Positions 1 through 9,263 of a stretch of 45,877 nucleotides of DNA are shown in pieces; within the stretch, counting starts at the first letter, position 1, and each line of letters begins with the position of its first letter. Source of the DNA: Desulfobacca acetoxidans (GTDB lineage: Bacteria; Desulfobacterota; Desulfobaccia; Desulfobaccales; 0-14-0-80-60-11). A model generated the notes under the pieces. The model had not been told where the DNA came from, made no database searches, and saw only the letters and a program-made list of their open reading frames with translations. The position numbers and the translations under genes are program-made. The stretch covers positions 1-45,877 of the forward strand of contig DYLF01000010.1 in NCBI GenBank assembly GCA_020722205.1, in the 5' to 3' direction.

Positions 1-1273
1 GTGACCTTGACAAAGCCTCCGGCCCCACGATGCTCCCGGCTACCGCCGAGGCGGCTGTGACCGCGGGGTTGGCCAGATAGACTTTGGAGGTGGGGTGGCC
101 CATGCGGCCGGTGAAGTTGCGGTTAGTGGTGGCGACGGCCACTTCGCCGGGGGCCAGGATCCCCATATGGCCGCCCAGGCAGGGGCCGCAGGTGGGCGGG
201 CTGATGACGGCCCCGGCGGCGAGAAAAATCTCAAACAATCCTTCTGCCATGGCCTGCCGGTAGATCAAGGGGGTGGCCGGGATGATGATCAGGCGCAAGT
301 CTTTCGCCACCCGGCGCCCTCTCAGAACCTGCGCCGCCAGCCGCAGATCCTCCAGGCGGCCGTTGGTGCAGGAGCCGATGACGGCTTGGTCGACGTCCAC
401 CTTGCCCACTTGTGACACTGGCACAACGTTGCCCGGCGAAGGGGGGCAGGCCACCTGCGGCTCCAGATCGCTGACCTCGTAGTTTTTCTCGCAGATATAA
501 GGCGCTTCTGGATCGCTCTGATAGAGCTGGTATGGTCTCACGGCGCGACCGGCCACATAGGCCAGGGTGGTTTGATCGGGGGCAATGATGCCGTTTTTGG
601 CTCCGGCTTCCACCGCCATGTTGGCCATGGTGAAACGCTCAGCCATACTTAGGTTCTGAATGGCGTCGCCGGTAAACTCCATGGCCATATACCTGGCGCC
701 GTCCACCCCGAGGTCGCCGATGGTATATAGTATCAGGTCCTTGCCGGTGACCCAGGGTTTAAGAGTGCCGCGGTAAACCAGGCGGATGCTGTCGGGCACT
801 TTGAACCAGCATTCCCCGGTCACCATGGCGGCGGCCAGGTCCGTGGAGCCCACGCCGGTGGCAAAGGCCCCCAGGGCCCCATAGGTGCAGGTGTGGCTGT
901 CAGCCCCGATGATCACCTCCCCTGGGCCCACTAGCCCCTTCTCCGGCAGCAGGGCATGCTCGATCCCCATTTCACCGCCGTCATAAAAATGAGCCAGGTG
1001 TTGCTCCCGGGCAAACTGCCGCACTAGCTGGCATTGGACGGCGGAGGGGATGTCCTTGTTGGGGGCGAAGTGGTCGCAGACCAGCACCACCCGCTTTTGG
1101 TCAAATACCTTATCAGCCCCCACCTGCCGGAACTCTTTGATGGCGATGGGGGCTGTGATGTCATTGCCCAGGGCCAGATCCACCTGCACCAGGATCAGTT
1201 CCCCCGGCGCCACATAGTCTTTCCCGGCATGCGCCGCCAGGATTTTCTGGGTGATGGTCTGAGGCTTGGTCAT
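1..1273 (-). CDS. leuC: 3-isopropylmalate dehydratase large subunit (partial, 3' end beyond window)
   Basis: LeuC isomerises 2-isopropylmalate to 3-isopropylmalate in leucine synthesis, as a cytoplasmic 4Fe-4S hydro-lyase working with LeuD. I translated this frame by hand, because the ORF track misses it (it runs off the left edge). It begins MTKPQTITQKILAAHAGKDY and reads through aconitase-family landmarks: a GADSHTCTYGALG segment, the cluster-binding GSCTNGR, and PTCGPCLGG with the two other cluster cysteines. The 424 codons in view match the roughly 420-residue HacA/archaeal-type LeuC, so only the last few residues are missing. The start is the ATG at 1273. It lies 84 bases downstream of leuA on the same strand, consistent with a leuA-leuC operon; leuD would be expected just outside the window. 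A homoaconitase-like role cannot be excluded from sequence alone, but the leuA neighbour argues for LeuC. Confidence 0.93.
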   Translation of the reverse strand, partial: MTKPQTITQKILAAHAGKDYVAPGELILVQVDLALGNDITAPIAIKEFRQVGADKVFDQKRVVLVCDHFAPNKDIPSAVQCQLVRQFAREQHLAHFYDGGEMGIEHALLPEKGLVGPGEVIIGADSHTCTYGALGAFATGVGSTDLAAAMVTGECWFKVPDSIRLVYRGTLKPWVTGKDLILYTIGDLGVDGARYMAMEFTGDAIQNLSMAERFTMANMAVEAGAKNGIIAPDQTTLAYVAGRAVRPYQLYQSDPEAPYICEKNYEVSDLEPQVACPPSPGNVVPVSQVGKVDVDQAVIGSCTNGRLEDLRLAAQVLRGRRVAKDLRLIIIPATPLIYRQAMAEGLFEIFLAAGAVISPPTCGPCLGGHMGILAPGEVAVATTNRNFTGRMGHPTSKVYLANPAVTAASAVAGSIVGPEALSRS

Positions 1274-1357
1274 AAAATATCCCTTCTGGTAATGGCTTGG
1301 GAGGGAAAATGGGGGAGAGAGCAGGGACAGCCGGTGTCTGCTCCTCTCCCCCTAGAG

Positions 1358-2914
1358 CTATTCCACCATCTCTTCCGGTTTTTTGCCGCGGCCGCCCCGT
1401 TCTTTCATGAAGCGCAGGCGGTTGAGGCCGTTGATGTAAGCCCGGGCGCTGGCAGTGACAATATCCGGGTCCACGCCCTGGGCGGTGACGGTGAGGCCGC
1501 CGTCCTCCAAGCGGATGGTGATTTCCCCCAGGGCGTCGGTACCCCCGGTGATGGAACTCACCGCAAACTTCAGCAGGTTGCAGGTGGAATCGGTGAGGTG
1601 GGTGATGGCCTTGTAGGCGGCGTCGATGGGACCGTCGCCGAAGGCTGAATAGCGCTCAATATTCCCGCCGATCTCCATCTTCACTGTGGCCGTAGGTTTG
1701 GCCGAGGTCCCGGCGAGGACCACCAGTTCCAGCAGGCGGTAATATTCCGGTACGGACTTGAAGAGCACCTCGGTCTCCACCAGGCTGGCCAAGTCTTCAT
1801 CAAAGACGGTTTTTTTGCGGTCCGCCAGGTCCTTGAAGCGGGCGAACACCTGGTTGAGCTCTTCTTCGGTGAGAACGTAGCCCATTTCCTTGAGCTTTTC
1901 CCGCAGGGCGTGACGACCCGAGAGTTTGCCCAGGGGGAGTTTGCTTTTTTTGATGCCGATGCTTTGCGGGGTCATGATCTCGAAGGTGCTGGCCTCTTTG
2001 AGGACCCCGTCCTGATGAATGCCGGACTCATGGGCAAAGGCGTTGGCCCCGACGACGGCCTTGTTGGGCTGCACCACCATGCCGCTGAGCTTGCTCACCA
2101 GGCGGCTGGTGGGATAGATGTATTGGGTAACGATGTCGGTGTAGTAGTCAAAGAAGTCCTTGCGGGTGGCCAGGGACATGACCACCTCCTCCAGGGAGGT
2201 ATTGCCGGCCCGTTCGCCGATACCGTTGATGGTCACTTCCGCCTGGCGGGCGCCGTTCAGGATGGCCGCCAGGGTGTTGGCCACCGCCAACCCCAGGTCA
2301 TTGTGGCAGTGCACCGAGATGACGGCCTTATGGATGTTGGGGACGTTTTCCATGAGGTAGCGGATTTTGTCGCCGAATTCCGGTGGGATGGCATAGCCCA
2401 CCGTGTCCGGGAAGTTGACAGTGGTGGCCCCGGCGTCGATGACGGCGGTAAAAACCTGGGCCACATAGGCGATGTCGCTGCGGGAGGCGTCCATGGCGGA
2501 GAACTCCACATTGGAGGTATAGCGGGCGGCATGTTTCACTGCGACCACCGCCATCTCCAAAACCTCCTCCCTGCTTTTGCGCATCTGGTATTTTAGATGG
2601 ATGTCGGAGGTGGAAATGAAGGTATGAAGGCGCGGGTTGGCGGCCGCTTTCACCGCCTCCCAGGCGGCGTCGATATCTTTGGGAAAAGCCCGGGCCAGCC
2701 CGGCGATCTGTGGTCCCCGGATCTCATGGGCGATGGCCTGGACGCACTCAAAATCCCCTGGTGAGGCGTAGGGAAAGCCGGCTTCGATGACATCCACATT
2801 GAGAAGCTCAAGCTGTCGGGCGATCTGAATTTTCTCGTCCTTGTTAAGACTGGCCCCCGGAGATTGCTCACCATCCCTGAGGGTGGTGTCGAAAATGAAG
2901 ATTTTCTCTGGCAT
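1358..2914 (-). CDS. leuA: 2-isopropylmalate synthase
   Basis: LeuA condenses acetyl-CoA with 2-oxoisovalerate, the committed step of leucine synthesis. The N-terminal TIM barrel shows FDTTLRDGEQSPGASL, the substrate and metal site HCHNDLG, and the GIGERAGN motif. The C-terminal part (from about residue 390) is the LeuA allosteric domain that binds leucine. I place the start at 2914 (MPEKIFIFDTT), not the ORF-track start at 2980. An AGGAAGGA ribosome site lies just upstream, and the product (518 aa) then has the normal family length. The residues before it in the longer ORF have no family support. It is followed by leuC. Feedback inhibition by leucine is likely because the regulatory domain is intact. 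Confidence 0.96.
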   Translation of the reverse strand: MPEKIFIFDTTLRDGEQSPGASLNKDEKIQIARQLELLNVDVIEAGFPYASPGDFECVQAIAHEIRGPQIAGLARAFPKDIDAAWEAVKAAANPRLHTFISTSDIHLKYQMRKSREEVLEMAVVAVKHAARYTSNVEFSAMDASRSDIAYVAQVFTAVIDAGATTVNFPDTVGYAIPPEFGDKIRYLMENVPNIHKAVISVHCHNDLGLAVANTLAAILNGARQAEVTINGIGERAGNTSLEEVVMSLATRKDFFDYYTDIVTQYIYPTSRLVSKLSGMVVQPNKAVVGANAFAHESGIHQDGVLKEASTFEIMTPQSIGIKKSKLPLGKLSGRHALREKLKEMGYVLTEEELNQVFARFKDLADRKKTVFDEDLASLVETEVLFKSVPEYYRLLELVVLAGTSAKPTATVKMEIGGNIERYSAFGDGPIDAAYKAITHLTDSTCNLLKFAVSSITGGTDALGEITIRLEDGGLTVTAQGVDPDIVTASARAYINGLNRLRFMKERGGRGKKPEEMVE

Positions 2915-3311
2915 AACGAGTTCCTTCCTTTCCTCAAATCGGAGCTCACCGCCCCGGCTTACGGTAATGGTTGAGGCCATTGAGGAGTTTTATGAAACGC
3001 GGCGATATATTCGGGAATTATATTATAGAAGCCTGCTCCGCCGGGGGCAGGCCAAGAGCAATGACAAAGACCAACTCCGGTGAAGACCAGGGCGAAGGGA
3101 AGAAATCTCTTTAAAAAATATATGGCGCATCATTTTTATGCATTTCGGAAAAATCTGTAATTTTATTTAATATAAAAACTTGGTCAACAAATCAAGAGAT
3201 GAGCTGAAAAAATTAGTAACAGTTCCGAATTTTAGGTTATAAATGGATAAGTTGAGATAGAACCGACTGAAAGGTGGATGACTGTTTACGACTCACCGAC
3301 AAGAGGGTGAC
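2915..3311. other. Intergenic region between leuA and aminotransferase
   Basis: This divergent spacer of about 400 bases is AT-rich in its right half. On the minus strand a TATAAT-like stretch (plus 3020-3027) sits next to a perfect 6-bp inverted repeat, GCCTGC/GCAGGC (3031-3036 and 3047-3052). That repeat could mark the leuA promoter/operator, although no good -35 box is spaced correctly. On the plus strand TATAAA at 3238-3243 is a weak -10 candidate for the aminotransferase. I looked for a T-box leader before leuA (the conserved GGGTGGNACCGCG element) and did not see one. I see no gene here. Confidence 0.4.
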
Positions 3312-4493
3312 ATGAGTGTAGCTAACAAAATCAAGGGCGCCCTGGAGAAAGCCTCCTGGATTCGCCGCATGTTTGAGGAGGGGGCGGAGTTGAAGGCCCG
3401 CCTGGGGGTGGAGGCGGTCTATGACTTCACCCTGGGGAACCCGGATCTGGAACCGCCGGGCCGTTTCAAAGAGGAGCTTATCAAGGCCGCCGGCGATCCC
3501 AGCCCCGGGTTGCATGCTTATATGCCCAATGCCGGTCTGTTGGCCACCCGCCAGGTGCTGGCCTCCCAGTTGAGCCGGGTCTATCAGCAGGACTTCGGCC
3601 CTCAGGATCTGGTGCTCACCTGTGGGGCAGGGGGGGCTTTGAACGTCATTCTCAAAGCCTTGCTGGACCCGGGAGACGAAGTGTTGATCTTTGCCCCCTA
3701 TTTCCCGGAGTATCTGTTTTATGTGGACAATCATGGGGGGGTGGCCCGGGTGGTAGAAACCGACGAGGTCTTTCAGATTGACCTTGAGCGCCTGCAGGAA
3801 GCTCTAAGCTTAAGGACGAGGGCGGTAATCATCAATTCCCCCAACAACCCCACCGGCCAGCTCTACGACGCCCGGCGGCTGGCAGAGATGGCCCAGGTGC
3901 TGAGGGAGCAGTCCCGCCGACAGGGTAGGCCGGTGTATTTGGTGACGGATGAACCTTATCGGCATCTGGTGTATGATGGTATGGAGGTGCCCAACCTTTT
4001 TGCCCTCTATCCTGATACCCTGTTGGCGACTTCCTTTTCCAAGGAGCTTTCCATCCCCGGAGAGCGCTTGGGTCTGGCGGCGGTTTCTCCCCAGGCGGCT
4101 TTCCGGCAGGAGTTGACGGCGGGGCTGGTGCTGGCCAACCGCATCCTGGGATTTGTCAACGCCCCGGCGCTGATGCAGCGGGTGGTGGCCAAGCTGCCTG
4201 GTGTTACAGTGGATATCACCCCCTACCAACGCCGCCGGGCGCTCCTGGCCCAGATATTGAGCCGCGCCGGATACGACTTCCTCCTCCCCCAGGGGGCGTT
4301 TTATTTCTTCCCCAAGGCACCGGGGGGGGACGATCTGGCCTTTGTGGCCCGTCTGAAGGCGGAAAACATCCTGAGCGTGCCGGGGCGGGGCTTCGGCCGG
4401 GCCGGCTACTTCCGGCTGGCCTTCTGCGTACCCGAGGCGGTGATTGAAAGGGCTGCGGTCGGGTTGGCGAGAGCCGTAAGCCATAAGCCATGA
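3312..4493 (+). CDS. PLP-dependent class I/II aminotransferase
   Basis: This 393-residue protein belongs to fold-type I aminotransferases of the aspartate-aminotransferase family. It shows the glycine-rich N-terminal DFTLGNPDLEPP, the pyridine-ring region NSPNNPTG, TDEPYRHLVYDG with the aspartate that contacts the PLP nitrogen, and SFSKELSIPGERLG holding the Schiff-base lysine. A C-terminal arginine in GRAGYFRLAFC probably binds the substrate carboxylate. The amino acid used cannot be told from sequence; an aspartate, alanine or aromatic role is possible. GAGGGTGA precedes the ATG at good distance. It stands alone between leuA and a kinase. The last codons (ARAVSHKP) are encoded by a copy of a short repeat also seen near 15200. 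Confidence 0.9.
   Translation: MSVANKIKGALEKASWIRRMFEEGAELKARLGVEAVYDFTLGNPDLEPPGRFKEELIKAAGDPSPGLHAYMPNAGLLATRQVLASQLSRVYQQDFGPQDLVLTCGAGGALNVILKALLDPGDEVLIFAPYFPEYLFYVDNHGGVARVVETDEVFQIDLERLQEALSLRTRAVIINSPNNPTGQLYDARRLAEMAQVLREQSRRQGRPVYLVTDEPYRHLVYDGMEVPNLFALYPDTLLATSFSKELSIPGERLGLAAVSPQAAFRQELTAGLVLANRILGFVNAPALMQRVVAKLPGVTVDITPYQRRRALLAQILSRAGYDFLLPQGAFYFFPKAPGGDDLAFVARLKAENILSVPGRGFGRAGYFRLAFCVPEAVIERAAVGLARAVSHKP
4476..4491 (+). repeat. Short dispersed repeat copy A (GTAAGCCATAAGCCAT)
   Basis: GTAAGCCATAAGCCAT here matches, at 15 of 16 positions, the reverse complement of a stretch at 15211-15226. This copy forms the final sense codons of the aminotransferase. Two copies in one window suggest a dispersed intergenic repeat, but the number is too small to be sure. 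Confidence 0.4.
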
Positions 4494-4637
4494 AATGAGT
4501 TATCTGATTAGTTAACTCTAACCGATTCATGGCGGTTGCGGACTTTTTTCCCCTGTTAAGCGGACTTAAACTTTGATACCGTTTATGTGGTTTGATTTTG
4601 GCGGACAGCTCATGCCTAGATTCCTGGTGTTGTCCAG

Positions 4638-6440
4638 ATGATTCTGCAAAATAAGGTCGGCCTCAAACTCCTGGGGGTCAATCTGCTTTCCATCCTGGTG
4701 GCGGTGGTGGCCCTGCTCCTGGTCATCCAGCAGCTGGCCATGGAAAGGATCCTCGCCTGGCACCAGCAGCGGGTGGAATTGACCGCCCGCTTGGTGTTGG
4801 CCGAATACCAGGGCAAAATCCAACGTCTCATGCAGGCCGCCAGTCTTCTCGCCGACAATCCGAGTTATACCGAGCTGTTAGCCGAAGGCAAGATCGAGGA
4901 GCTGCGCCGCCTTCTGGTGCCCGTCCTGAAAGCCACCGGTCTGCATATTCTTACCATTACTGATCAGAATGGGGTTATCAGAGTCCGGGCTCATGCTCCT
5001 GAGGCCATCGGGGTCAATATTTCCACCAACCCGGTAGTGCGGGCGGCCTTGAAAGGCAAGAGCGCCACGCGCATGACCCAGTGGCAGGACAGTATTTCGT
5101 TGAGCGCGGCGGCACCGGTTTACAGCGGCGAGTATCTGGTGGGCGTGGTGCTTACCGGCCTCATCATTGACCGGGGCTTCGTGGAAGCCCTGTCCCGGCC
5201 CGGTGCTGAGGTAGCCATCTTCTTCGCCAATCGTCTGGTGGTCAATTCCTTTAAAAATCTCCCGGACAACGCCCTCCTGGAACTCCAGCGCTTCAAAGAG
5301 CTGGCCGCCCAGAAGACGGCGCTGGGGCAAGGGCCGCAAACCTTGGAAATCGGTGAGCAGGCTTATACCATCACGTATCTGCCCCTGGAAGAGGAAGAGA
5401 AACCCTGGGAAAATTTGATTGTAGTGGGAGTAAACCGGCAGGAACTGGTGTCCACCCTCAGGGGCCTGAAGCTCGTGATCTTCGGAGTGGGCCTGGCCAG
5501 CGCCTTGATCGGCGCCTCTTTCAGCGTCGGGCTGTCCTTAGGCATGCGCCGCCAGATCGTCTTGCTCACCGAAGGCACCCGCCAGGCAGCGCGGGAAGAA
5601 CTGGCCGGCGATATCCCGGTGACCAGCCGGGATGAGCTGGGGGAGTTGGCGGCGTCTTTCAATACCATGACCCAAGCCCTCCGGGAAAAAACCAGGCTTC
5701 TGCAGGAAGAACGGGACCGCATCGCCGCCAACGCCGATTTTCTCTCTATGATCATCCATGACATCAAGGCGCCCCTGACCGGCGTGCGCCTTACCATCGA
5801 GGCTTTGGAGGACGAAACCCTACCTCCCCAAACCTGCCGCAAATTACAGGATATTATCCAGCAAAGCGAGGGACTGCTGCTCCATCTGCACAACGTCCTG
5901 GACCTGAGCCGTTTTGAATCCGGCCGGTTGGCATTGCTCCCCGAGGCCGTGCCCCCGGGGTTTATTATCCGCCGGCTGCTCCAACGCTTTCAACCCTTAG
6001 CCCAACATCAGGGGGTTACCTTAACCTCCTCCCTGGCGCCAGGTTTGCCTCCCCTTTATGTGGACGAACCCTCCCTGGAACGCGTGCTGGCCAACCTTCT
6101 CAGCAACGCCCTGACGGTCACCTCCGCCGGGGGCGAAATCATCGTTCAGGCCCGTCCGCTGGACGGCCCCAACCGGCCCGAAGTGGAGATCGTGGTGGCG
6201 GATAGCGGTCCGGGAATATCCGTGGAGAACCAGCCACGTCTGTTTGACAAATATCGAGTCCACCTGGGCCGGGCCAGCAGCTCGGGCCTTGGCCTCTATA
6301 TCTGCAAGACGCTCACCGAGGCCAACCAGGGGCGCATCTGGGTAGAGAGCCAGCCGGGCCACGGCGCCAGGTTCCACCTGGCCCTGCCCACCGCGGTTCC
6401 GAAACCAAAAGAGACCGGAAACAACAGCCCGACCTCCTAA
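4638..6440 (+). CDS. Membrane sensor histidine kinase with Cache-like sensor, HAMP, HisKA, HATPase
   Basis: This is an inner-membrane sensor kinase of 600 residues. TM1 is about 9-31. The periplasmic region, about 32-275, resembles a Cache sensor (LTITDQNGVIRVRAH, then SLSAAAPVYSG). TM2 is about 276-300. A HAMP linker follows (VTSRDELGELAASFNTM), then HisKA with phospho-acceptor H374 in IIHDIKAPL. The HATPase domain has the N box NLLSNAL, the G1 box DSGPGIS and the G2 box GLGLYICK. No response regulator follows on the same strand. It converges on the NtrC-type regulator at 6454, leaving only 13 bases between stops. Its partner may therefore be that regulator, the receiver in the Lon-like protein at 12991, or something elsewhere. 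The ligand is unknown. The start ATG has a weak ribosome site. Confidence 0.92.
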   Translation: MILQNKVGLKLLGVNLLSILVAVVALLLVIQQLAMERILAWHQQRVELTARLVLAEYQGKIQRLMQAASLLADNPSYTELLAEGKIEELRRLLVPVLKATGLHILTITDQNGVIRVRAHAPEAIGVNISTNPVVRAALKGKSATRMTQWQDSISLSAAAPVYSGEYLVGVVLTGLIIDRGFVEALSRPGAEVAIFFANRLVVNSFKNLPDNALLELQRFKELAAQKTALGQGPQTLEIGEQAYTITYLPLEEEEKPWENLIVVGVNRQELVSTLRGLKLVIFGVGLASALIGASFSVGLSLGMRRQIVLLTEGTRQAAREELAGDIPVTSRDELGELAASFNTMTQALREKTRLLQEERDRIAANADFLSMIIHDIKAPLTGVRLTIEALEDETLPPQTCRKLQDIIQQSEGLLLHLHNVLDLSRFESGRLALLPEAVPPGFIIRRLLQRFQPLAQHQGVTLTSSLAPGLPPLYVDEPSLERVLANLLSNALTVTSAGGEIIVQARPLDGPNRPEVEIVVADSGPGISVENQPRLFDKYRVHLGRASSSGLGLYICKTLTEANQGRIWVESQPGHGARFHLALPTAVPKPKETGNNSPTS

Positions 6441-6453
6441 AAGACTCGCCCCT

Positions 6454-7809
6454 TTACTCTGACAGTCCATAGCGTTTGAGTTTGCGCCATAAGGACACCC
6501 GGTCGATCCCCAGGATTTCCGCCGCCCGGCTGCGGTTGCCCTCCACCTGCATAAGTACCCAGAAAATATAGTCTTTTTCCTGTTCCTCCAGGGTGGGGAA
6601 TTTGCGCCTGGTCCGGCGCCACACCTGCACCCGTGGTTGCTGCAAGTCCATGGGCAGGTGGGCCGCTTCAATGACCTTGCCCTGGGATAACACCGCAGCC
6701 CGCTCCAGGATGTTCTCCAGTTCCCGGACATTGCCTGGAAACTCATAGCTCATCAGAATGTCTAGAGCCTCGGCAGAGAGCCTGGCGACGTCTTTCCCCT
6801 GGGTTTGAGCGAATTTAGTCAGAAAATGCTGACACAGAAGGGGGATGTCGTCGCGGCGTTCTCCCAAGGGCGGCACTTCCAGGGTGACCACATTCAGGCG
6901 ATAGTAGAGGTCCTGGCGGAAGTTGCCCTGCTCCACTTCCCGGCGCAAATCTTTGTTGGTGGCCGCCAGGATGCGGATGTCGACGGGAACCTCCAGGGTG
7001 CCGCCCACCCGGAAGAAGGATTTTTCCTGGAGGACGCGCAGGAGTTTAACCTGCATGGTGGCTGGCATTTCTCCGATTTCATCCAGAAACAGGGTGCCGC
7101 CCGCCGCCACCTCCAGGAAGCCTCGTTTGACGCCCCGGGCGCCGGTGAAAGCCTCCTTTTCATGGCCGAACAGCTCATTGGCCAGCAGCTCTTCAGTAAA
7201 GGCCCCGCAATTGATGGCCACAAAGCGGTGCTCGGCGCGGGGGCTCAAAGAATGGATGCTCTTGGCCACTAACTCCTTACCGGTGCCGGTTTCTCCCAGG
7301 ATGAGGACGGTGCACTCCAGAGGGGCAATCTGCCGAATAGTCTCCTTCAAGGCCACCATTTTGGGGGTCTGGCCGATGATCAGGGGGACGGAGCTCTGGA
7401 GCTGCACCTGACGTTTCAGCTCTGCCACTTCCTGACGCAGGCGCCGCTTTTCCAAGGCCTGCCGCACCAAGACCCGCATCTCCTCTATCTGGAAGGGCTT
7501 GGCCAGGTAGTGGTAGGCCCCCTTTTGCATTGCTTCCACGGCGGAGGCAACCGTGGCGTAGCCGGTAATCATGATCACTTCGGTGTTGGGCGACACCTCC
7601 TTGACGCGTTGCAGCACTTGCATGCCGTCCAGCCCCGGCAGGCGCAAATCCGTGAGCACCAAGTCATATTCAGCCCGGTCCAACTCTTGGAAGGCCTCCG
7701 CTCCGCTCTCTACCGCCACGATGTCGTAGCCTTCTTTGTGGAGCACGTGCTCCAGGTTTTCCCGGGCGATAAGTTCGTCTTCCACAATCAAGAGTCGGGC
7801 CGGGGTCAT
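6454..7809 (-). CDS. Sigma-54-dependent response regulator (NtrC/ZraR type)
   Basis: This 451-residue transcription activator opens sigma-54 promoters when phosphorylated. The receiver (about 4-125) has D11, phospho-acceptor D54 in VLTDLRLPG, T83 and K105. The AAA+ domain has Walker A GETGTGKE (172-179), Walker B GGTLFLDEIG and arginine-finger segments near PGNVRELEN. A Fis-type helix-turn-helix ends the protein (RAAEILGIDRVSLWRKLKRYG). The sigma-54 contact loop reads EAFTGA, not the consensus GAFTGA. I set the start at 7809: ATGA overlaps the stop of the upstream kinase and GGGGAAACAACGGC precedes it, which implies translational coupling. The 7836 start in the track would reach further into the kinase gene. 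A sigma-54 promoter at 12684-12699 is an obvious local target. Confidence 0.95.
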   Translation of the reverse strand: MTPARLLIVEDELIARENLEHVLHKEGYDIVAVESGAEAFQELDRAEYDLVLTDLRLPGLDGMQVLQRVKEVSPNTEVIMITGYATVASAVEAMQKGAYHYLAKPFQIEEMRVLVRQALEKRRLRQEVAELKRQVQLQSSVPLIIGQTPKMVALKETIRQIAPLECTVLILGETGTGKELVAKSIHSLSPRAEHRFVAINCGAFTEELLANELFGHEKEAFTGARGVKRGFLEVAAGGTLFLDEIGEMPATMQVKLLRVLQEKSFFRVGGTLEVPVDIRILAATNKDLRREVEQGNFRQDLYYRLNVVTLEVPPLGERRDDIPLLCQHFLTKFAQTQGKDVARLSAEALDILMSYEFPGNVRELENILERAAVLSQGKVIEAAHLPMDLQQPRVQVWRRTRRKFPTLEEQEKDYIFWVLMQVEGNRSRAAEILGIDRVSLWRKLKRYGLSE

Positions 7810-9263
7810 GCCGTTGTTTCCCCTGTCGGTGGGCATTCCAAAGGCAAGCGAATGGTAAACCGGGTCCCTTCGCCTTCCCGGCTCTCCACTGAGATGGTGC
7901 CCCGGTGTTTTTCGATGATGCCATAAACAATGGACAATCCCAGCCCCGTGCCCAGGCCCGCCTTCTTAGTGGAAAAAAACGGATCAAAAATGTGATCCAG
8001 ATGCTCCCGGGGGATGCCCACACCGGTATCCGAAACCGTAATCACCACTTCCCTCTTATCCTGCTCAGTGTGCGCGGCGATCCTGATCACTCCGGGCGGC
8101 TCAGCAATAGCCTGAATAGCATTCATCAGCAGGTTGAGGAACACCTCCTGCATACGTTGGCTGTCAATTTCCACCTTCAGGTCGGCCGGCACCTCTGAGA
8201 CGATGTCCACTCCCGGCGGCGCCTGGCTGGCAATCAGGCGGACAGCCCGCTGCACTACCTCTGCCAAGGGGATAGATTGGAGAGTAAAATCCCGCACCCG
8301 CGAAAATTCCAGCAAGCCCTTGACAAGGTCCCGGGCCCGGTTGACCTCCTGCCCCACATTAATGAGCATTTTTTTCAAGAATCCCTCATCGCACTGCCCC
8401 AGCTCCTCCAACACGATCTGACAGGAGGTGGAGATGTTGTTCAGGGGATTGTTCAACTGATGGGCGATGCCGGCCGCCAACACCCCCAGCGACGACATCT
8501 TCTTGGTCTCCACCAACATGTGCTGGCGCTTCTCCAGCTCCGCCACCATGCGGTTGAAGGCCTCCATCACTCCCACGGTCTCGTCGTGGGTATTGAACAC
8601 CGGCAACGGTCGAAAGTTTCCCTGGGCAATGCGCAGGGTCGTCTTTTCAATCACTTTCAACGGCCGGACTATTTTTCTACTGACAATGATGACCAAAAAT
8701 ATCCCCACTACCAGGAAGATCATCATGGAGGCCGCCAACTGGGTCTTCAGGGTGGTGATGATGCCCAATATCAGTTGGCGTTCAAATAACAAGACCTGTT
8801 GGGATAAATCCACCAGGGCCTTGCCCAGCTCCCGCAACTGATTTTCCCAGACCCGACATTCATCTTGGGTGTGCACCTCCGGCTGGCGACACGGATTTTC
8901 CATCAGTTTTTGGTAAGTCAGTAATTTTTGGCGGAATTGCTCCACCTTGGGGCCTACTTTGAAGGTCTTGATTTCTGGGTCGATCTTGTCTAAAACTTCC
9001 AGACCTTGCTTGATATAGCGGCGATTCTCTGCCAGATCATCCTGGGAGCCGTACAGGAGGTAATTTTTTTCGTAGCGTCGAATTTCCAAGGTGATGAGAT
9101 GCAGGTCTTCGGCGAAGCCGACGAAATGCTGTTTGCGTTCGATGCACACCAGGTAATGATAAGATAAGGCTGCAATCCCCCCGATGGTCACCAGAGCCGC
9201 GGTCAGAGCAAGGACCACTTTTTGGCGGATATTCAGACGCCACAGGATCTTCCAGCCGCTCAT
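7806..9263 (-). CDS. Membrane sensor histidine kinase (NtrB/ZraS-like), cognate of the 6454 regulator
   Basis: This 485-residue kinase has TM1 (about 16-38), a mostly helical periplasmic segment (39-175), TM2 (176-195) and a HAMP region. HisKA follows with H268 in AGIAHQLNNPLNN, then HATPase with NLLMNAIQAI, DTGVGIP and GTGLGLSIVYGI. The periplasmic part carries two cysteines 11 residues apart (C125, C136), which could form a disulfide or bind metal. The gene overlaps the following sigma-54 regulator by four bases, so the two are almost surely a pair. A sigma-70-like promoter lies about 120 bases upstream. The signal sensed is unknown; sulfite, thiol or envelope redox stress would fit the nearby TauE/Usp operon, but that is inference. 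Confidence 0.93.
   Translation of the reverse strand: MSGWKILWRLNIRQKVVLALTAALVTIGGIAALSYHYLVCIERKQHFVGFAEDLHLITLEIRRYEKNYLLYGSQDDLAENRRYIKQGLEVLDKIDPEIKTFKVGPKVEQFRQKLLTYQKLMENPCRQPEVHTQDECRVWENQLRELGKALVDLSQQVLLFERQLILGIITTLKTQLAASMMIFLVVGIFLVIIVSRKIVRPLKVIEKTTLRIAQGNFRPLPVFNTHDETVGVMEAFNRMVAELEKRQHMLVETKKMSSLGVLAAGIAHQLNNPLNNISTSCQIVLEELGQCDEGFLKKMLINVGQEVNRARDLVKGLLEFSRVRDFTLQSIPLAEVVQRAVRLIASQAPPGVDIVSEVPADLKVEIDSQRMQEVFLNLLMNAIQAIAEPPGVIRIAAHTEQDKREVVITVSDTGVGIPREHLDHIFDPFFSTKKAGLGTGLGLSIVYGIIEKHRGTISVESREGEGTRFTIRLPLECPPTGETTA

Noticed and set aside
1034-1648. 204-aa plus-strand ORF over leuA/leuC
   Set aside because: It is antisense to two well-supported genes, has no ribosome site and no family features; typical GC-rich shadow.
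2915-3311. T-box leader before leuA
   Set aside because: T-boxes occur before leucine genes in some deltaproteobacteria, but the conserved GGGTGGNACCGCG element is not present here.
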